Origin: Phanerodontia chrysosporium | Taxonomy: Eukaryota > Basidiomycota > Agaricomycetes > Polyporales > Phanerochaetaceae | Assembly: GCA_001910725.1 (NCBI GenBank) | Contig: MJGA01000004.1 | Coordinates: 1,674,001 to 1,738,000, forward strand | Reading direction: 5' to 3' | Length of the DNA: 64,000 nt | Shown: piece by piece, positions 27,201 to 38,656 of the stretch | Layout: each line of letters opens with the position of its first letter | How positions within the stretch are numbered: the first letter of the stretch is position 1 | The notes under the pieces: generated by a model | Databases searched by the model: none | Told to the model about the DNA's origin: nothing | Seen by the model: the letters and a program-made list of their open reading frames with translations, nothing else | Position numbers and translations under genes: made by a program

Positions 27201-30200
27201 GAGGACCTCGCTTCGCGGATTCCGATGATAACCTTCACGCCGATCGGCACACTGAAGGTACAAGCGGTGGAGTGTTAGCGTCTGTCTGTTGGGATCGATT
27301 GTTGCTGGCTTACTCTCTGGTTGGAGAGTCGCGAGCCCAGGCTCTAATCTCGGTAGGACCATTGCCTACCTCAAACAATCCAGATGCCCCTCTCTCAGGA
27401 TCCCCACCAACCCGACTTCATTCAAGACCGATCTCTCGGCCCTCTATCACTGTGTCTCAGGGAGCTTCTTTGACTGGGCAGGGTAATTTAACCTCCCTCG
27501 TTCTGGCTGTGGACATTCCCTCTGTCTTCGTCAAGCCATCGAAGGGCATTGTCGACGGCTTACAGTTATGGGCAGACGACATCTCACGCTTAGCCGAGTC
27601 TGCTTTCGGATCGCAACCTTCTTCGACGGACAGCAGCAGAGATCCTAGCCTGATTGGCAGTCGGTTCTTCTCCAAATCGCGGCACAGCACATCTGACAGC
27701 GTGAGCATTGTTAGTGCTCAGAGGGGCAACGCCACAAAGGAGACGATTATCAAAGCAACGCTCGGTGAAGGTGACGCTCATACATTCCTGCTGACAGCAT
27801 TTTGTCTTGACGCAACCTACGTCTTCAGTCGCAGTGTCAATCGATCTACCTCGCAATGAATCACATGGCTCTACACGACCGTTCTGCATCCTGGCATCTG
27901 ACGTGGACGTTTTGCTAGAGATCAAGCCCGAGGGAAAGGTTTGTGCTGTATCAGATTTCTTGGACATATCTCACTCCGTGCAGGAGGAAACTGTCGTCAC
28001 TTTGGGGGTGATGGACTTGGATATTTTCGACACCTCGCTTGACGGTTCCTTGTCGATGCTCCTGAGCCCCACCATTTCCCGGGATGCAGTAAGTCGGCGA
28101 TTCGCTTGCAGTGCAGGACGCTCACTTCTATATGCAGGGTAACAGTAACCAGGCATTGCTCAAACTACGGTTCACCTCCTTCGTCGTATCCAATACTACG
28201 GCCAAGGAGTCTCGTGTCAAGCTCACTCTCTATGGTCTCACCTACAACTTGTGCCCTCGGTTACAATGGGTATCTGATCTAGCAGAATTTGCCAAAGCGC
28301 CACCAGGGGTTAGCATCCTCGTAACACTCAATGGCAGTACTTCTCATCACCTCCTGCCAGGTATTCGAGTCAGTTGTTCCTAGCGAGAGAACACATGTGT
28401 CTATCAAGCTCGTAGACACGTCAATTCGTGCCCTGTGTCCGAAGTTCCCAGGTGCGATGGTTCTCCACGCCGGAGAAGTCGATTTTAGCATGACACTCGT
28501 CGGCAATCTGCCCGAGACCTCGTTCCGGCTCGGTGTGCAGACCCTCTCGCTATTTTTGATCGACGACCTCAGCAGTCTCAACGACGATGGCTCGGGTCGA
28601 GTGGCGGCCCTAAGCAGATTGAGTCGGGCAGCCGGTGGGGTATGGAAGGTTCGTACGACACTTCATATCAGTGTTGTGGGTTACATCTCTGACCCTGTTA
28701 CAGTCACTAGGGTATGCCGTTATTGCTGAATTACTGGCTTTCGATCTCGCATTCGTCAAACGCACGGACGTTACCCCACCAGACGTCAAGATCCTCCTCG
28801 AGCAAGGCAGTTTGCGCCTACACCTTTGCGCAGATACTGGCACAGCATTGGGAGCATTCATATCTGATTTCACTTCCTTGTTTGCGGCTCCAGCCGAACC
28901 TAGGTATGCACAATCATATCAGCTTACGTTTCAGCATTCACATAAACCGATACTGCAGCGTCGACCTCCCTAAGCCCAGGCGTGAGCCGACCGAGATTGC
29001 AAGTTCTACTATGTCTGGCAAGAACTTGATGGGTTGGTCTGCGCAATTTGCTTTTCGGGGACATTTCCTTATTTTTGCCCAGCCTCTGTCGATGAACATG
29101 CATTCCATCAGTCTATCCTCGAAATCGGCCCTGCCCCAGACATGGTGGACGACGACTTGCCTAATAATCTAGAGTACCTGGATGATTCCTTCAGTGCAGC
29201 CGCCGGGCTGAAAGTCCTCGATGACGACAACTCCGATGAGTTCTATCCCGAGGATCCCAGTACCATGGGAGATCAGTCCGGTGTCATTGGCGTATACGGG
29301 GGAGAGACCATCCGTCTGCTTAACCCGGAAGGCTTACACCCTGTCGAGCACTATTTCGACACATTGCCACCAGATAGCGCAGATGAATCATCACAGTACG
29401 TATATTCATTTCTTCTTTGAGGCTCTACCCTGACAGGTAGCAGGTATGGAGAGACGACCTTGAAGGTGCGAGTCCATGGCGTGGATGCAACGGTCTTCCT
29501 GTATGATGGTTATGACTGGGCGAGAACTCGGAAGATCATCGAGGAAGAAACTAGAGAGATGAAGCGTAGGCTTGCACGCATCAGACAGCTCTTGGCAAGT
29601 GGGCAAACACCAGATCCCAGCGTTGAAGAAACAAACACGTTGCTATTCAACTCGGTATACATCGGCCTCGAGCACAACGTCGATGAGCTCGATCGGGGAG
29701 CGCTCATGGAAGCCATTGATCAAGAGCTGAACGAAGATGCTGAAACCGCTAGTCAGAGCTCTTGGCAGTCGTTCAAGCCGCCACAACGATCTCCGGGGGG
29801 TACGGAGGGTCATTCCAAGAGGTCGCGAAAAGTCTTAACGCGCTCGAAGGGGCCCAGTATCGAGTTCCGTCTGCAAGGACTAGATGCAGAGATCGACAAC
29901 TACAGGGCAGATCCGTCGCTCGCGTCCAGAATACTTGCTACCGTGCGAGACGTCGAAATTCTCGACCACATCAAGACTTCGACGTGGAGCAAGTTCTTAA
30001 CTTCTCTCAGGACCGATTCAAGGGGCAACGTCCGCGAGACAGACTCGAATATGGTTCGTGTGGAGTTGCGGAAAGTCTTCCCTGTCCAGGGGAACACAAC
30101 GGAAGAAGCCAGACTACGGGTATGTGTTCATGATATTGTAATTGGAGCGTAGACTGATTCTCTGTAGGCCAAGATCCTGCCGTTGCGCCTGCACGTTGAC

Positions 30201-31325
30201 CAAGACGCGTTGGATTTCATGAAGAAGTTCTTCAGTTTCAAGGACCCGGATAGTGTTCCGGCTCAGCCGACAGATCCTGCAGACGACATTTTCTTCCGTA
30301 AGTGCTTTGGATTCGTCGGTAATTGTAGCTCAACGGCTCAATCACTGTCTAGAACAAGTTGAGGTCTTCCCGATAGATATTAAGCTCGATTATAAGCCTC
30401 GGCGGGTGGACTACCGTGCTTTGCGCGATGGACGTACCATCGAACTGATGAATTTCTTTCATTTCGACGGGGCGGAGATGACCCTGCGGCACATCACCTT
30501 GACTGGGGTACGTTCCACATTCACCAAACCTCGACGATAGCTCAGCATGAAACTCTTCTCAGATCACCGGATGGGCGAAAGTGGGGGATCTCCTCAACGA
30601 CCTCTGGACCCCCGACGTGAAGGCGACACAGCTGGTAGACGTGATCTCGGGTGTCTCTCCCATCCGTTCGGTCGTCAATGTAGGGTCCGGCGTTGCGGAC
30701 CTCGTGCTACTACCCATCTCGCAGTACAAGAAGGACGGCCGAGTACTGCGCGGCCTGCAGAAGGGCTCGACCGCGTTCGTGAAATCGACGGCTATCGAGG
30801 CGATCAAGCTCGGCGCTCGGCTCGCGACAGGCACGCAGGTCATCCTGGAGCAGGCAGAGCATGTCATGGGCGGCCAGTTCAACGACCCCGTCATGGCGGA
30901 GGCGGTCTCCTTCCCTTCAGGCTATAGGGGTATAAGCGAAGAGCTCGATGAAGCTATGGCGACCGAGGAGCCGATCAGTCGATACGCAGACCAGCCTGTG
31001 AATGTGAAGGAGGGAGTCGTCTCAGCGTACCACAGCCTGAGGCGGAACCTCAACTCTGCGGCGCAGACCATCCTCGCGGTGCCCATGGAAGTATATGAAC
31101 GATCAGGCAATGAGGTGCGCTGCTAATGTCCAGACGCACGGACGGTCAAGTGCTAAATGGCTGTTTCAGGGTGCTGTTAAGGCTGTTGTACGCGCAGTGC
31201 CAATCGCAGTATTGCGACCTATGATCGGCGCGAGCGAAGCTGTCAGCAAGACGTTGTTGGGTCTTCACAACACCCTAGATCCCAACGTCCGGGCGGAGAA
31301 TGAAGCGAAGTACAAGCAGCGGTAG
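24257..31325 (+). CDS. atg2: autophagy-related lipid transfer protein ATG2
   Basis: Fourteen exons (24257-24463, 24510-26981, 27032-27770, 27829-28088, 28138-28308, 28361-28648, 28704-28903, 28959-29032, 29083-29395, 29444-30119, 30168-30297, 30353-30507, 30563-31114, 31170-31325) give 2130 residues, close to large fungal ATG2 proteins. The N-terminus ([17 protein letters not shown], then [17 protein letters not shown]) is the chorein motif that opens the lipid-transfer groove. The central CAD-tip region includes [15 protein letters not shown] and [19 protein letters not shown]. The C-terminal ATG_C region carries [36 protein letters not shown] and the amphipathic stretch after QYKKDGR. ATG2 moves phospholipid from ER to the growing autophagosome with Atg18 and Atg9. 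Exon 2 alone is 2472 nt. Its 3' end faces RLP24. Confidence 0.96.
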
Positions 31326-31531
31326 GCGTGGTGTAATTAACTAGGACGGAATGGTTTCTTTGACGTCTCGCATCTTGTAACGTCGCCTGCAAACGAACAC
31401 ACACACATGTATTGTACACATTATCAGCACAATGGATCCCCGGAACTTGATATGTACATGCTTGGCCGTTCCACTCCATGCATGTGAGAGTGAGAGAGCA
31501 TGAAAACTGAAAGAAGAGAGGAAGTGATAAA

Positions 31532-32332
31532 TCAGTCGACGTCCATACCCATGGAGCGTCCCTCGCCAGGGATGAGAGCACTCCGCGATTTTGTTTGCAC
31601 TTTGATCTTCTCGCGAATCTTCTCCTGGCCAGAGCTCTCTGCGGCCACAGGCTCGACAAGCTTGACCGACGCCGACGCCTTCTCGAGCTTCTTCTTCCGG
31701 TGTGCACGGATCTTTTCTTTGCTCGCTGCCATACTGCACGCCACACAACGGGTGTCAGATAGGTATACACCACAGGCAGCAAGAAACAGAACGCACCGGT
31801 GCTTCCAGAATGCGTGCTCCCGTTTTTGCTTGATCTCCGCAATCCGCTTCATCGCCTTGACCGTGTTCTGCATGAGCTCGCGGTCGTAGCGTACGGGGAC
31901 ATTTCTCCTCTTCTCGAACTCAATGGTGGAGTCCTAATGCGCAGTCAAAACGTGTTCAAAGGGTAGCCGTGCAAAGGTACGCACCACTGTCATCTCCTTG
32001 CCCGCCGCCTTGCGGAACGCCTTCGTCCAGCGTACTTTACGGGGATTGCGCTTCATCCTACGCTTCCGGTTAGACTCAGCCATCAGGCCTTTAAGAAAGC
32101 TTGTACGTACTTGAAGTTCTTGTGACATCTACACGTGGGTCAGATATTTGACATTTCGTTCCTAGCTGGAAACACTCACTTTGAGGTGCAGAAGCGGAAG
32201 ACCTTTGCGTCGTTCCGTACAAACGCAGTGCCTGTCGTATGTGAGACGTTGCGTACATGTAAACCCTGCGTCTTACGTACCATGTCCCGGGTATATGCTC
32301 TTTGAGCAAAAGTAACACTTCTCAATGCGCAT
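31532..32332 (-). CDS. rlp24: ribosome biogenesis protein Rlp24 (eL24-like)
   Basis: Six exons (32332-32281, 32231-32180, 32128-32111, 32057-31985, 31933-31797, 31733-31532) give 177 residues; exon 3 is 18 nt. The N-terminal zinc ribbon is complete: [18 protein letters not shown] then [20 protein letters not shown], with four Cys. [20 protein letters not shown] and [15 protein letters not shown] are diagnostic of Rlp24 as opposed to ribosomal eL24. The basic C-terminus stimulates the AAA-ATPase Drg1 in yeast, which removes Rlp24 from pre-60S particles in the cytoplasm so that eL24 can replace it. It is divergent from the first GDSL gene (165 bp between starts). Confidence 0.95.
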
Positions 32333-32497
32333 AGTGGAGGGGAGGAAATGAAGGTGGTGTAAGCGCCTGCGAAATTTCGTGTCTGTCAGGTGCGATCGGG
32401 CGCTTTGCGTCGACAATCAGACGCCTTCTCCTGCTCCCTGCGTCGTTGCACAAGGCTTGCCCGCCCTCCCTGTCCGTCTCCCTTTCATCATTGCGCA

Positions 32498-33586
32498 ATG
32501 ACACTCAGTATTATTCGATCCACCTGGCATGGCTTTGACAAGATTCAATACCTGGTCATCTTGTATGTCCTACTGGGCTCAAGCCTCATCGGCGAGCTCA
32601 GGTCTCGTGCGTATCTGACCTTCTGAGACAGCGGAGACTCGTACTCGGACGTTGGATATCGGGGCCAGCCCAAGTTTCTACCCGTTCCTGGCGATCCACT
32701 CGGTGCCCCATTCCCTGGGATAACGTGGAACGAGAGGGACGAACCGAACTGGGTCGGGCACATCGCCTTGCAGCGCCACATAGCGGGGAACCCCCTACTA
32801 GTATACGACTATGCCATCGGTGGTCAGGATCTGGAAGGTTTCCGCCAGCAAATAAAGAAGCTCTATATTCCGACAGTTTCGACGAAGCCGGACTGGGCTC
32901 CTTGGACTGCCGAAGATACCCTCTTTGGTACGAGCGATTGTTCACGATCTGCAGGACGAATGCTCAGACATATCGCTGTTGCTAGTATCATGGATCGGAA
33001 TTAACGACTGCGGGTAAATGGCAGACTGGCGGCGTGTACTCACATACACTGAAATGCCCATCCTCTAGGAAGTTCTTTGGCCACCTGGATAGCGATGCAA
33101 CAATGAACGCCTACCAAGAGAGGCTTTTCAACTCTTTGCAAGAAGTGTACGACACGGGAGCACGCAATTTCCTTTTCATTGACGTGCCCCCAATGGAGTG
33201 TGCGCCTGGATGTATGTCTCCAGCCTAGTCTCTCTTGTCGGGTGTCTGTTGATCATACCTCAGTGCAACAAGCAAATAAGGCTGCCCGTGCAGCCATGTA
33301 TAATTTATGGAACTCTTCACTGCGGACAGGAGTGCGACGATTCGCCAACGACCACGCCGACGCCACCGTCATGTTGTTCTCATCTCACCAGGTCTTCCGT
33401 AAAGTCTTGGACAATCCTAAGGACTATGACCTCGACGAAGGCACCATCAATGACGAAGGCGGACCTGTCTGGTTTGACTTCCTCCACATTACTTCTCAGA
33501 TGCATGGCATTGTCGCGGGTGCGATAGAGGAGTTCTTGGTCGCACAAAGCCCTCCACAGCCCATCACGAACGCTCCAACTGCGTAG
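32498..33586 (+). CDS. GDSL/SGNH esterase, CE16-like, copy 1
   Basis: Five exons (32498-32562, 32632-32927, 32986-33013, 33069-33211, 33264-33586) give 284 residues. Block I is VIFGDSYSDVG with the nucleophile Ser; block II is the Gly in YAIGGQDL; block III is GINDCG; block V is WFDFLHITSQMH with the Asp-x-x-His pair. This set resembles carbohydrate esterase family 16 acetylesterases and related fungal lipases. There is no signal peptide (the protein begins MTLSIIRSTWHGFDKIQYL), so a cytosolic role is likely and a plant-polymer role less so. It lies about 200 bp upstream of a second copy with matching intron positions. Substrate unknown. Confidence 0.85.
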
Positions 33587-33787
33587 AGTTACGTTCCTGA
33601 GTCTCGTGTTCAATTGAGGAGATTATCTGCAGTTTTTGCTGGATGTAACTGGATTTGGCTAGATCTTTGTTCTGGTATACTACGATGGGAAACGTTTTGA
33701 TCCTCTCCGGATCCGCAGCGTGCACCCTGGACGTCTGGATGGCGACCATCTAACTTTCCCTTGTACCACCATCGAAGGAAGAGCGCG

Positions 33788-34881
33788 ATGGATCGTCCGT
33801 GGAGATACACCTCGATTGTCGAGCAGGTTGGTCCCGGCTGGCCTGGAGTCTCCGGGGTCAAGACCCTGATCGTTCTGTGAGTCCTAGAACCGGCGATAGG
33901 CTTTGTGGCGCAGTGCCGACGTAGAGTCGCAGGGGGGCGTCCTACTGCGACGTCGGCTACGACTTCAAGACTTCCCCCCGCCCCTCCGAGGACGAGCCCC
34001 TCGGCGTGCCCTTCCCCGGCTCGACCTACGCTGAGCACGGTCACCCCAACTGGGTTGGCCACCTCGTCTACCGCCTCCGCGACCGCACGAGGCTCGTCGT
34101 GTACGACTTTGCCAAGGGCGGCGACACGACGGAGGGTGTCGAGCGGCAGATCGAGCAGGAGTTTCTTCCCAACCTTGCTGATCAACCGCCGCCACCAGAC
34201 GGCACCCGCATCTGGTCTGCCAACGATACGTTGTTCGGTGAGTGTCCAGCGTGGCCATGGCGAGAGGCTACCTAGTGCTCAACCGCCATTTTGAAAGCGA
34301 TCTGGGTCGGGATTAATGACTGCGGGTGAGGCGCGCCACTCCTTGCAATCTAGTCAGAGCACATTGTAACAGTCTCTGGTAGGTATTCCGGCCCAGACCG
34401 CATCCCACCAAAGCTCGTCAAGCTCTTCAGCCTCGTCGACCTACTCTACAGCGCCGGCGCACGGCATTTCATGCTTATCGACATCCCGCCCATAAACCGC
34501 TCTCCTGCCAGTAAGTCGCACCCTTGTATGTCATAGCAAATGATCGGAACAAGGCCTACCATGCATGTAGTGCGTGACCCCCCGCGCGGCAAGCTCTCCT
34601 TCGAAGAATGGAACGACTGCCTTCGAGCGCGTGCCGCCGACTTTGCCAGGACGCATTCCGACGCAACGGTCGTCATATACTCCGCATGGGACACGTTCAC
34701 GCGCGTTCTGAACAATCCGAGTGCATTCGGCTTCAACGGCGGTGACGTGAGGAGGCGAGGTGGGACGATCTGGGTGGACCATATCCATCCTTCGAGCCAG
34801 ATGCACGACGAAATCGCGAAGGACATTGCCGCATTGCTGCAGAACCTTCCCGTCCCGGAAGAGGAGCCTGAGGTCGTATAG
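33788..34881 (+). CDS. GDSL/SGNH esterase, CE16-like, copy 2 with altered block I
   Basis: Five exons (33788-33876, 33933-34237, 34298-34325, 34383-34510, 34571-34881) give 286 residues, with introns at the same four places and phases as copy 1. The body aligns well by eye: PNWVGHLV, VVYDFAKGGDTTEG, WVGINDCG, ARHFMLIDIPP and WVDHIHPSSQMH (Asp/His pair). In the only splice model that keeps frame, block I reads VLGASYCDVG, so the usual Phe-Gly-Asp-Ser is replaced by Leu-Gly-Ala-Ser; the nucleophile Ser is kept. There is no signal peptide. It may be an active paralogue with changed geometry, or a declining copy; the intact frame argues for the first. Confidence 0.82.
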
Positions 34882-35021
34882 AAGGGCTGGGACTGCACGC
34901 CAGCTTTCCGTGGTTTCGAGCATAATCATGAGACACGCATTGCATCGTTTGTTATACAGCAGAAGACATTCCAGATCGTACACATATAATAGCACTTGCA
35001 GCTAGCCCAATCGCTGGCCTA

Positions 35022-36443
35022 TCAGGACATTTCATCCCAATTATACGCAGGCCTCTTCCCTTTGAGATCGACCGTACGGTAGTTCATCGCTTCCTCATCT
35101 GCAACGATATGCCCTTCATCCATCAAAAAATCAAGTGCGTTTCTGAGTACGTTGAGCCTCAGCTCCTTCATCATACAGCCAGCGCAAGACTCACGTTATC
35201 TCGTTGGCCTGCTCCTGGGTTGCTGCGCCCTTCGCCTGGAGATTCATCGCGAGCGTGACGACATCTATGCCGCGCTCCGGATCCGCCTGTGTGCCTTCCA
35301 TGATCTCTAGCAGGACCGCACGCTGCAGCACGTTCAGGTCCGACAGCGGGTCCCTGGTGCTTAGCCGGCGGAAGCTGTTCTGGGTGCCTGGTGTGAACGG
35401 GGAGCTTTCTGCCGGGCAGAAGCGCGACGGTTTCCTGGGTGTAGTCGGCGTGCGTGACGACGTCGGGAAGGGATTGTGTGCAGTAGTCCTGGACGACGTT
35501 GTTGCATTGCTGTTTGGCGGAGGGACAGGACGCTTCGCGGTGGGTCCTAACCCGACGTCACTCGCTGCTGGTTGCCGTGTTGGTGGGCTTGGGATCTCGG
35601 TGCTCGGGCCCGCTGTAGGAGGCGGGGTCACGTGTCGGGTCTGAGGGGTTGCAGGAGCTCGCGGAGTGGTCGGCGGGCGACCAGCAGATGTGCTTGCATG
35701 ATGAGTTGCTTCGCTTCGGTCTGCCGTGTTATTCTCTGCAGGCTCAGTGGGTACCTCGTTGTCCATCGCCAGACTCTGCAGCACTTCTGGCGGCTAGGCA
35801 TCCGTCAGAGAGGACATCCAATAACGAGCATTGAATGCGCACCGGCGGTCCCCTCTCGTAACACAAGGTCGCATACTGAGCTCTCAGGAAGTGTGCTAGT
35901 AGCTCGTTGTCGTCCTCCACGACGTGCAGCGCGTCCACACGAATCATCGCGCCACCGGTAACTTTATCCGCAGTGAGGCGTCCCACGATGCGTACGTACC
36001 GGTGGCGCGGTATGAGATCTACACTCTGAGGGAGAACATGCGCATTGTCCGAGTCGTCGATGAAGCGCAGGGCTGTGACAAGTCGCCCATTTGTGCCGTC
36101 TTCCAGGCGATACCATGCCATGTGCGTCTCGGGCTTTACACCTTCGACAATGACAGACGCGACGACAATGATCTAGCAGGTATGAGTGGTGTGGAGGAGG
36201 CGGGGGAGGCGTGCATACCTGCTGGGCAATGTGCCCGTCAATGAACCACGGCGCATCGCTGCCGCTCCAGGACTGCGTAGCAGCAAGTACCTGGTTCAGA
36301 ACGACTGGTCGTAGAGCGTCCTTGGACTGCCGGCAGGTGGTCAGACATGCGGGTAGCTGTGGTGAGAAGGTGAAGCTAGAGAGACTAACCACAGACGCGC
36401 TTCTCCCGGCCGTGCAACTGCCGTCATCCATGCTTTCGTCCAT
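35022..36443 (-). CDS. replication protein A 32 kDa subunit paralogue (RPA2-like), divergent copy
   Basis: Five exons (36443-36390, 36326-36219, 36172-35843, 35793-35195, 35142-35022) give 403 residues. After a short acidic N-terminus comes an OB fold: DALRPVVLNQVLAA, WYRLEDGTNGRLVTALRFID, YVRIVGRLTADKVTGGAMIRVDALHVVEDDNELLAHFL. A long Ser/Thr/Pro-rich linker of about 130 residues separates it from a C-terminal winged-helix segment (LNVLQRAVLLEIMEGTQ ... NALDFLMDEGHIVADEE). The layout matches RPA2, but the sequence is far from the canonical copy 360 bp upstream (36805-37911). RPA2 proteins bind single-stranded DNA as part of a trimer; whether this one joins that trimer is not known. The Ser-rich N-terminal phosphorylation region of RPA2 is nearly absent. 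Confidence 0.8.
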
Positions 36444-36804
36444 GGCCGCGCGTCGTTAGCTATCCTCAGTCTATGTCTTGAATGCTGGCATCAATGACTG
36501 CAGTGGACGGAGAGGTTGAGCTCTGTGCGCAACCGTGCAGTAAGTTGACTAGTCGAGTATGTAGTCGCGTCCCACAGCTCAGGGGAATATCGCCGCGACC
36601 TTTATCAGGCTCTCAGCTTAGGGTTTGAGCGTTCACGTATCGGCCAGGCTTGAGTCAGGTGGCAGTGGGCAAGTATCGTGCGAAACGATGAATGTCCAGG
36701 TCCGAGAGTCAATGATAGATGCATTAATACAGACAGATATGAGCAAAGCTACGCGAACAGATAAAAATAGGACGAAGACAAGCTGAAGGAGAACAAGAGA
36801 TATC
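36444..36804. other. 361 bp between the two RPA2 paralogues
   Basis: Contains the promoter of the divergent RPA2 copy and the 3' end of the canonical one. AT-rich near 36720-36790. No coding feature and no repeat that would mark the duplication junction. Confidence 0.4.
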
Positions 36805-37911
36805 TTAGACAGAGACATCGAAATGGCTCTCATCGCATGTCGTAAAGACAAGGCCGTCATCCATGAGCTGATCCAACGAAGAGCTTCAAAACCTATTAGT
36901 ATAGCTATCCGAAGCGAAGATCAAGAAGGCGCACCTAATGGCATGTGCGTCTCCTCCAATCGCACGTGCAATGGCAGTGATGTGTACACCATTGGTATGG
37001 TCGGGCTGTGACAGGATGAACCTGACAATCCTCTGCTGCAACGCAGGCAGGTACGACCATTGATCGTTACCACCATTCGTCGACGCCTGCGCGGCGTACG
37101 CTGATGCGCCATTGGTGCCTGGTCTCTGGACGGCCAATTGACCTTGCGCTCCGGGCTGCATTACAAACGCGTGAAACCCTGTTCCGTTAGTCAGGTGGTG
37201 AAGGACGTACAGGTCCACGCTGAAGCATCAACGTCACAGTCTTTGCTTCTAGATCATGGAAGAGCAACTCGTTCGAGTCCTTGCACGCGCGTATGTGCGT
37301 CGCGTTGATGTATGTCCTGCCGCCGAACGACTTCAAAGTGCCCATTACGCGCATATATACGCCCTCCCTGCGCGAATCAGCGTTTGTACCAGTATGACAC
37401 GCAGTATACGCACTTTATCCCCCGGTCATCCTCGCCGGCATTCGCATCGTTCCAATGACGCGCCTCGAAGCGGCCAGAGCCATCGTCGATTATGTACGTG
37501 CTATTTGTTGCCTGGTGTTTGACCTGCACGACCTGTCCAACCACTGTGATCTGCCATAAGTAGTATGAGCGAAGGAAGCCTGTGCAAGTCGTATGGGAAT
37601 CACCTGTCCGAGTTCCATGTCGTCGACTCTGAACTCAGCATCTGCATGGACCTGAGAGGCACTGAGGAGCTGTCGGATGGTGACTGGGCGTAACGCGTGT
37701 TGCAGGTTTTGCCTCTAGCAGAGATATTAACATAGGGCTCAGTATCTTGTGCCAGCTACATACTCTGACTGCGCTCGAGGGGCTGTCGAATCCACCAGGG
37801 GAGGCCATGAAACCTCCGCCCTCACCCTTGTTCGAGTAGTAGTCGTTGTCTGCCTATAGTCAGCATGTCGTCCAGCAAGCTGTCGGGCGTCCAACCCTTA
37901 CATTGGCTCAT
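36805..37911 (-). CDS. rpa2: replication protein A 32 kDa subunit (RPA2)
   Basis: Seven exons (37911-37902, 37849-37764, 37714-37604, 37550-37414, 37367-37211, 37155-36935, 36883-36805) give 266 residues, the normal RPA2 length. The first coding exon is 10 nt. The N-terminus is Gly/Ser-rich with Ser-Pro sites (GGGFMASPGGFDSPSSA), the stretch phosphorylated after DNA damage in other species. The OB fold follows: RPVTIRQLLSASQVHADAEF, ITVVGQVVQVKHQATNSTYI, DDGSGRFEARHW, YMRVMGTLKSFGGRTYINAT. The winged helix at the C-terminus (VHITAIARAIGGDAHAI, LDQLMDDGLVFTTCDESHF) binds repair factors. One donor is ambiguous (37764, or 6 nt earlier). Confidence 0.92.
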
Positions 37912-38656
37912 CTTTTGGGATTGGCTAGTTGAATGTGAATGTGAGGAAGACGATGTGCGCGGTGGCGGTGGAGCATGCAAGCGAGTGCGCACTCGCGCCA
38001 CTTTACTATCATTATCGGTCTTTTTATGTGTTCGCGTGAAAACACGGTGCCAGCACTCCACTTGCCAAAATAATCAGATCTGTATGCTCTCTAGACGTAC
38101 TAGAGACTTCTGCTCGGGGTACAGGCGACGCATGTGGATGGGTGGAAAACGAAAGAGTCGTGAACAGCTGGTGATGCATGGCGGACGAAGCCCCCGGCGG
38201 AGGCGCTAGCCGTCGCGCATCGGGCTGCTCAATCTCGCTGTGACTGATGTGTGACCCTTCAAAGACTGTCCCGCAGAGCAGTGCATTAAGACACCTCGTC
38301 ACTCTGCCAAATACGTAGATAGTCAAAGGCACATATGCAGTGTATAGTCCAGTATTTAGTGCTCAAATGGAGCACGGAGCTGCACACTGCATGAAAACGA
38401 AAAACCGAAATGATAGTACGCGCCGAGAAACGCGCCATGGTCACGCTGTGTCACCTTGTGACCTCACGCGTACGCCAGTCACAGTGAGTCGCCGACGAGC
38501 GAGAAGTGACAGAGAGCCCAGACTGATTACTTCAGATCTATGTACTCCAAAAGAACATTTGTGCTACTTGTACCTACAATTCGTAAAATGTCGTATCAAA
38601 CAAGATCGTGACAAGGCCATAAGTAAATTCGTAATGCTGCAACTCGCAGAACCATG
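37912..38656. other. 745 bp gap: RPA2 promoter side and CSC1-type gene 3' side
   Basis: The longest gene-free stretch in the right half. Open frames here (38024-38332 minus, 38340-38660 plus) show no domain or splice support. Near 38450-38500 there are repeated GTCAC/GTGAC motifs. I find no RNA gene. Confidence 0.4.

Noticed and set aside
33741..33787. Upstream extension of the second GDSL gene to supply a signal peptide
   Set aside because: The sequence before 33788 has stops in frame and no hydrophobic stretch that could splice in phase.
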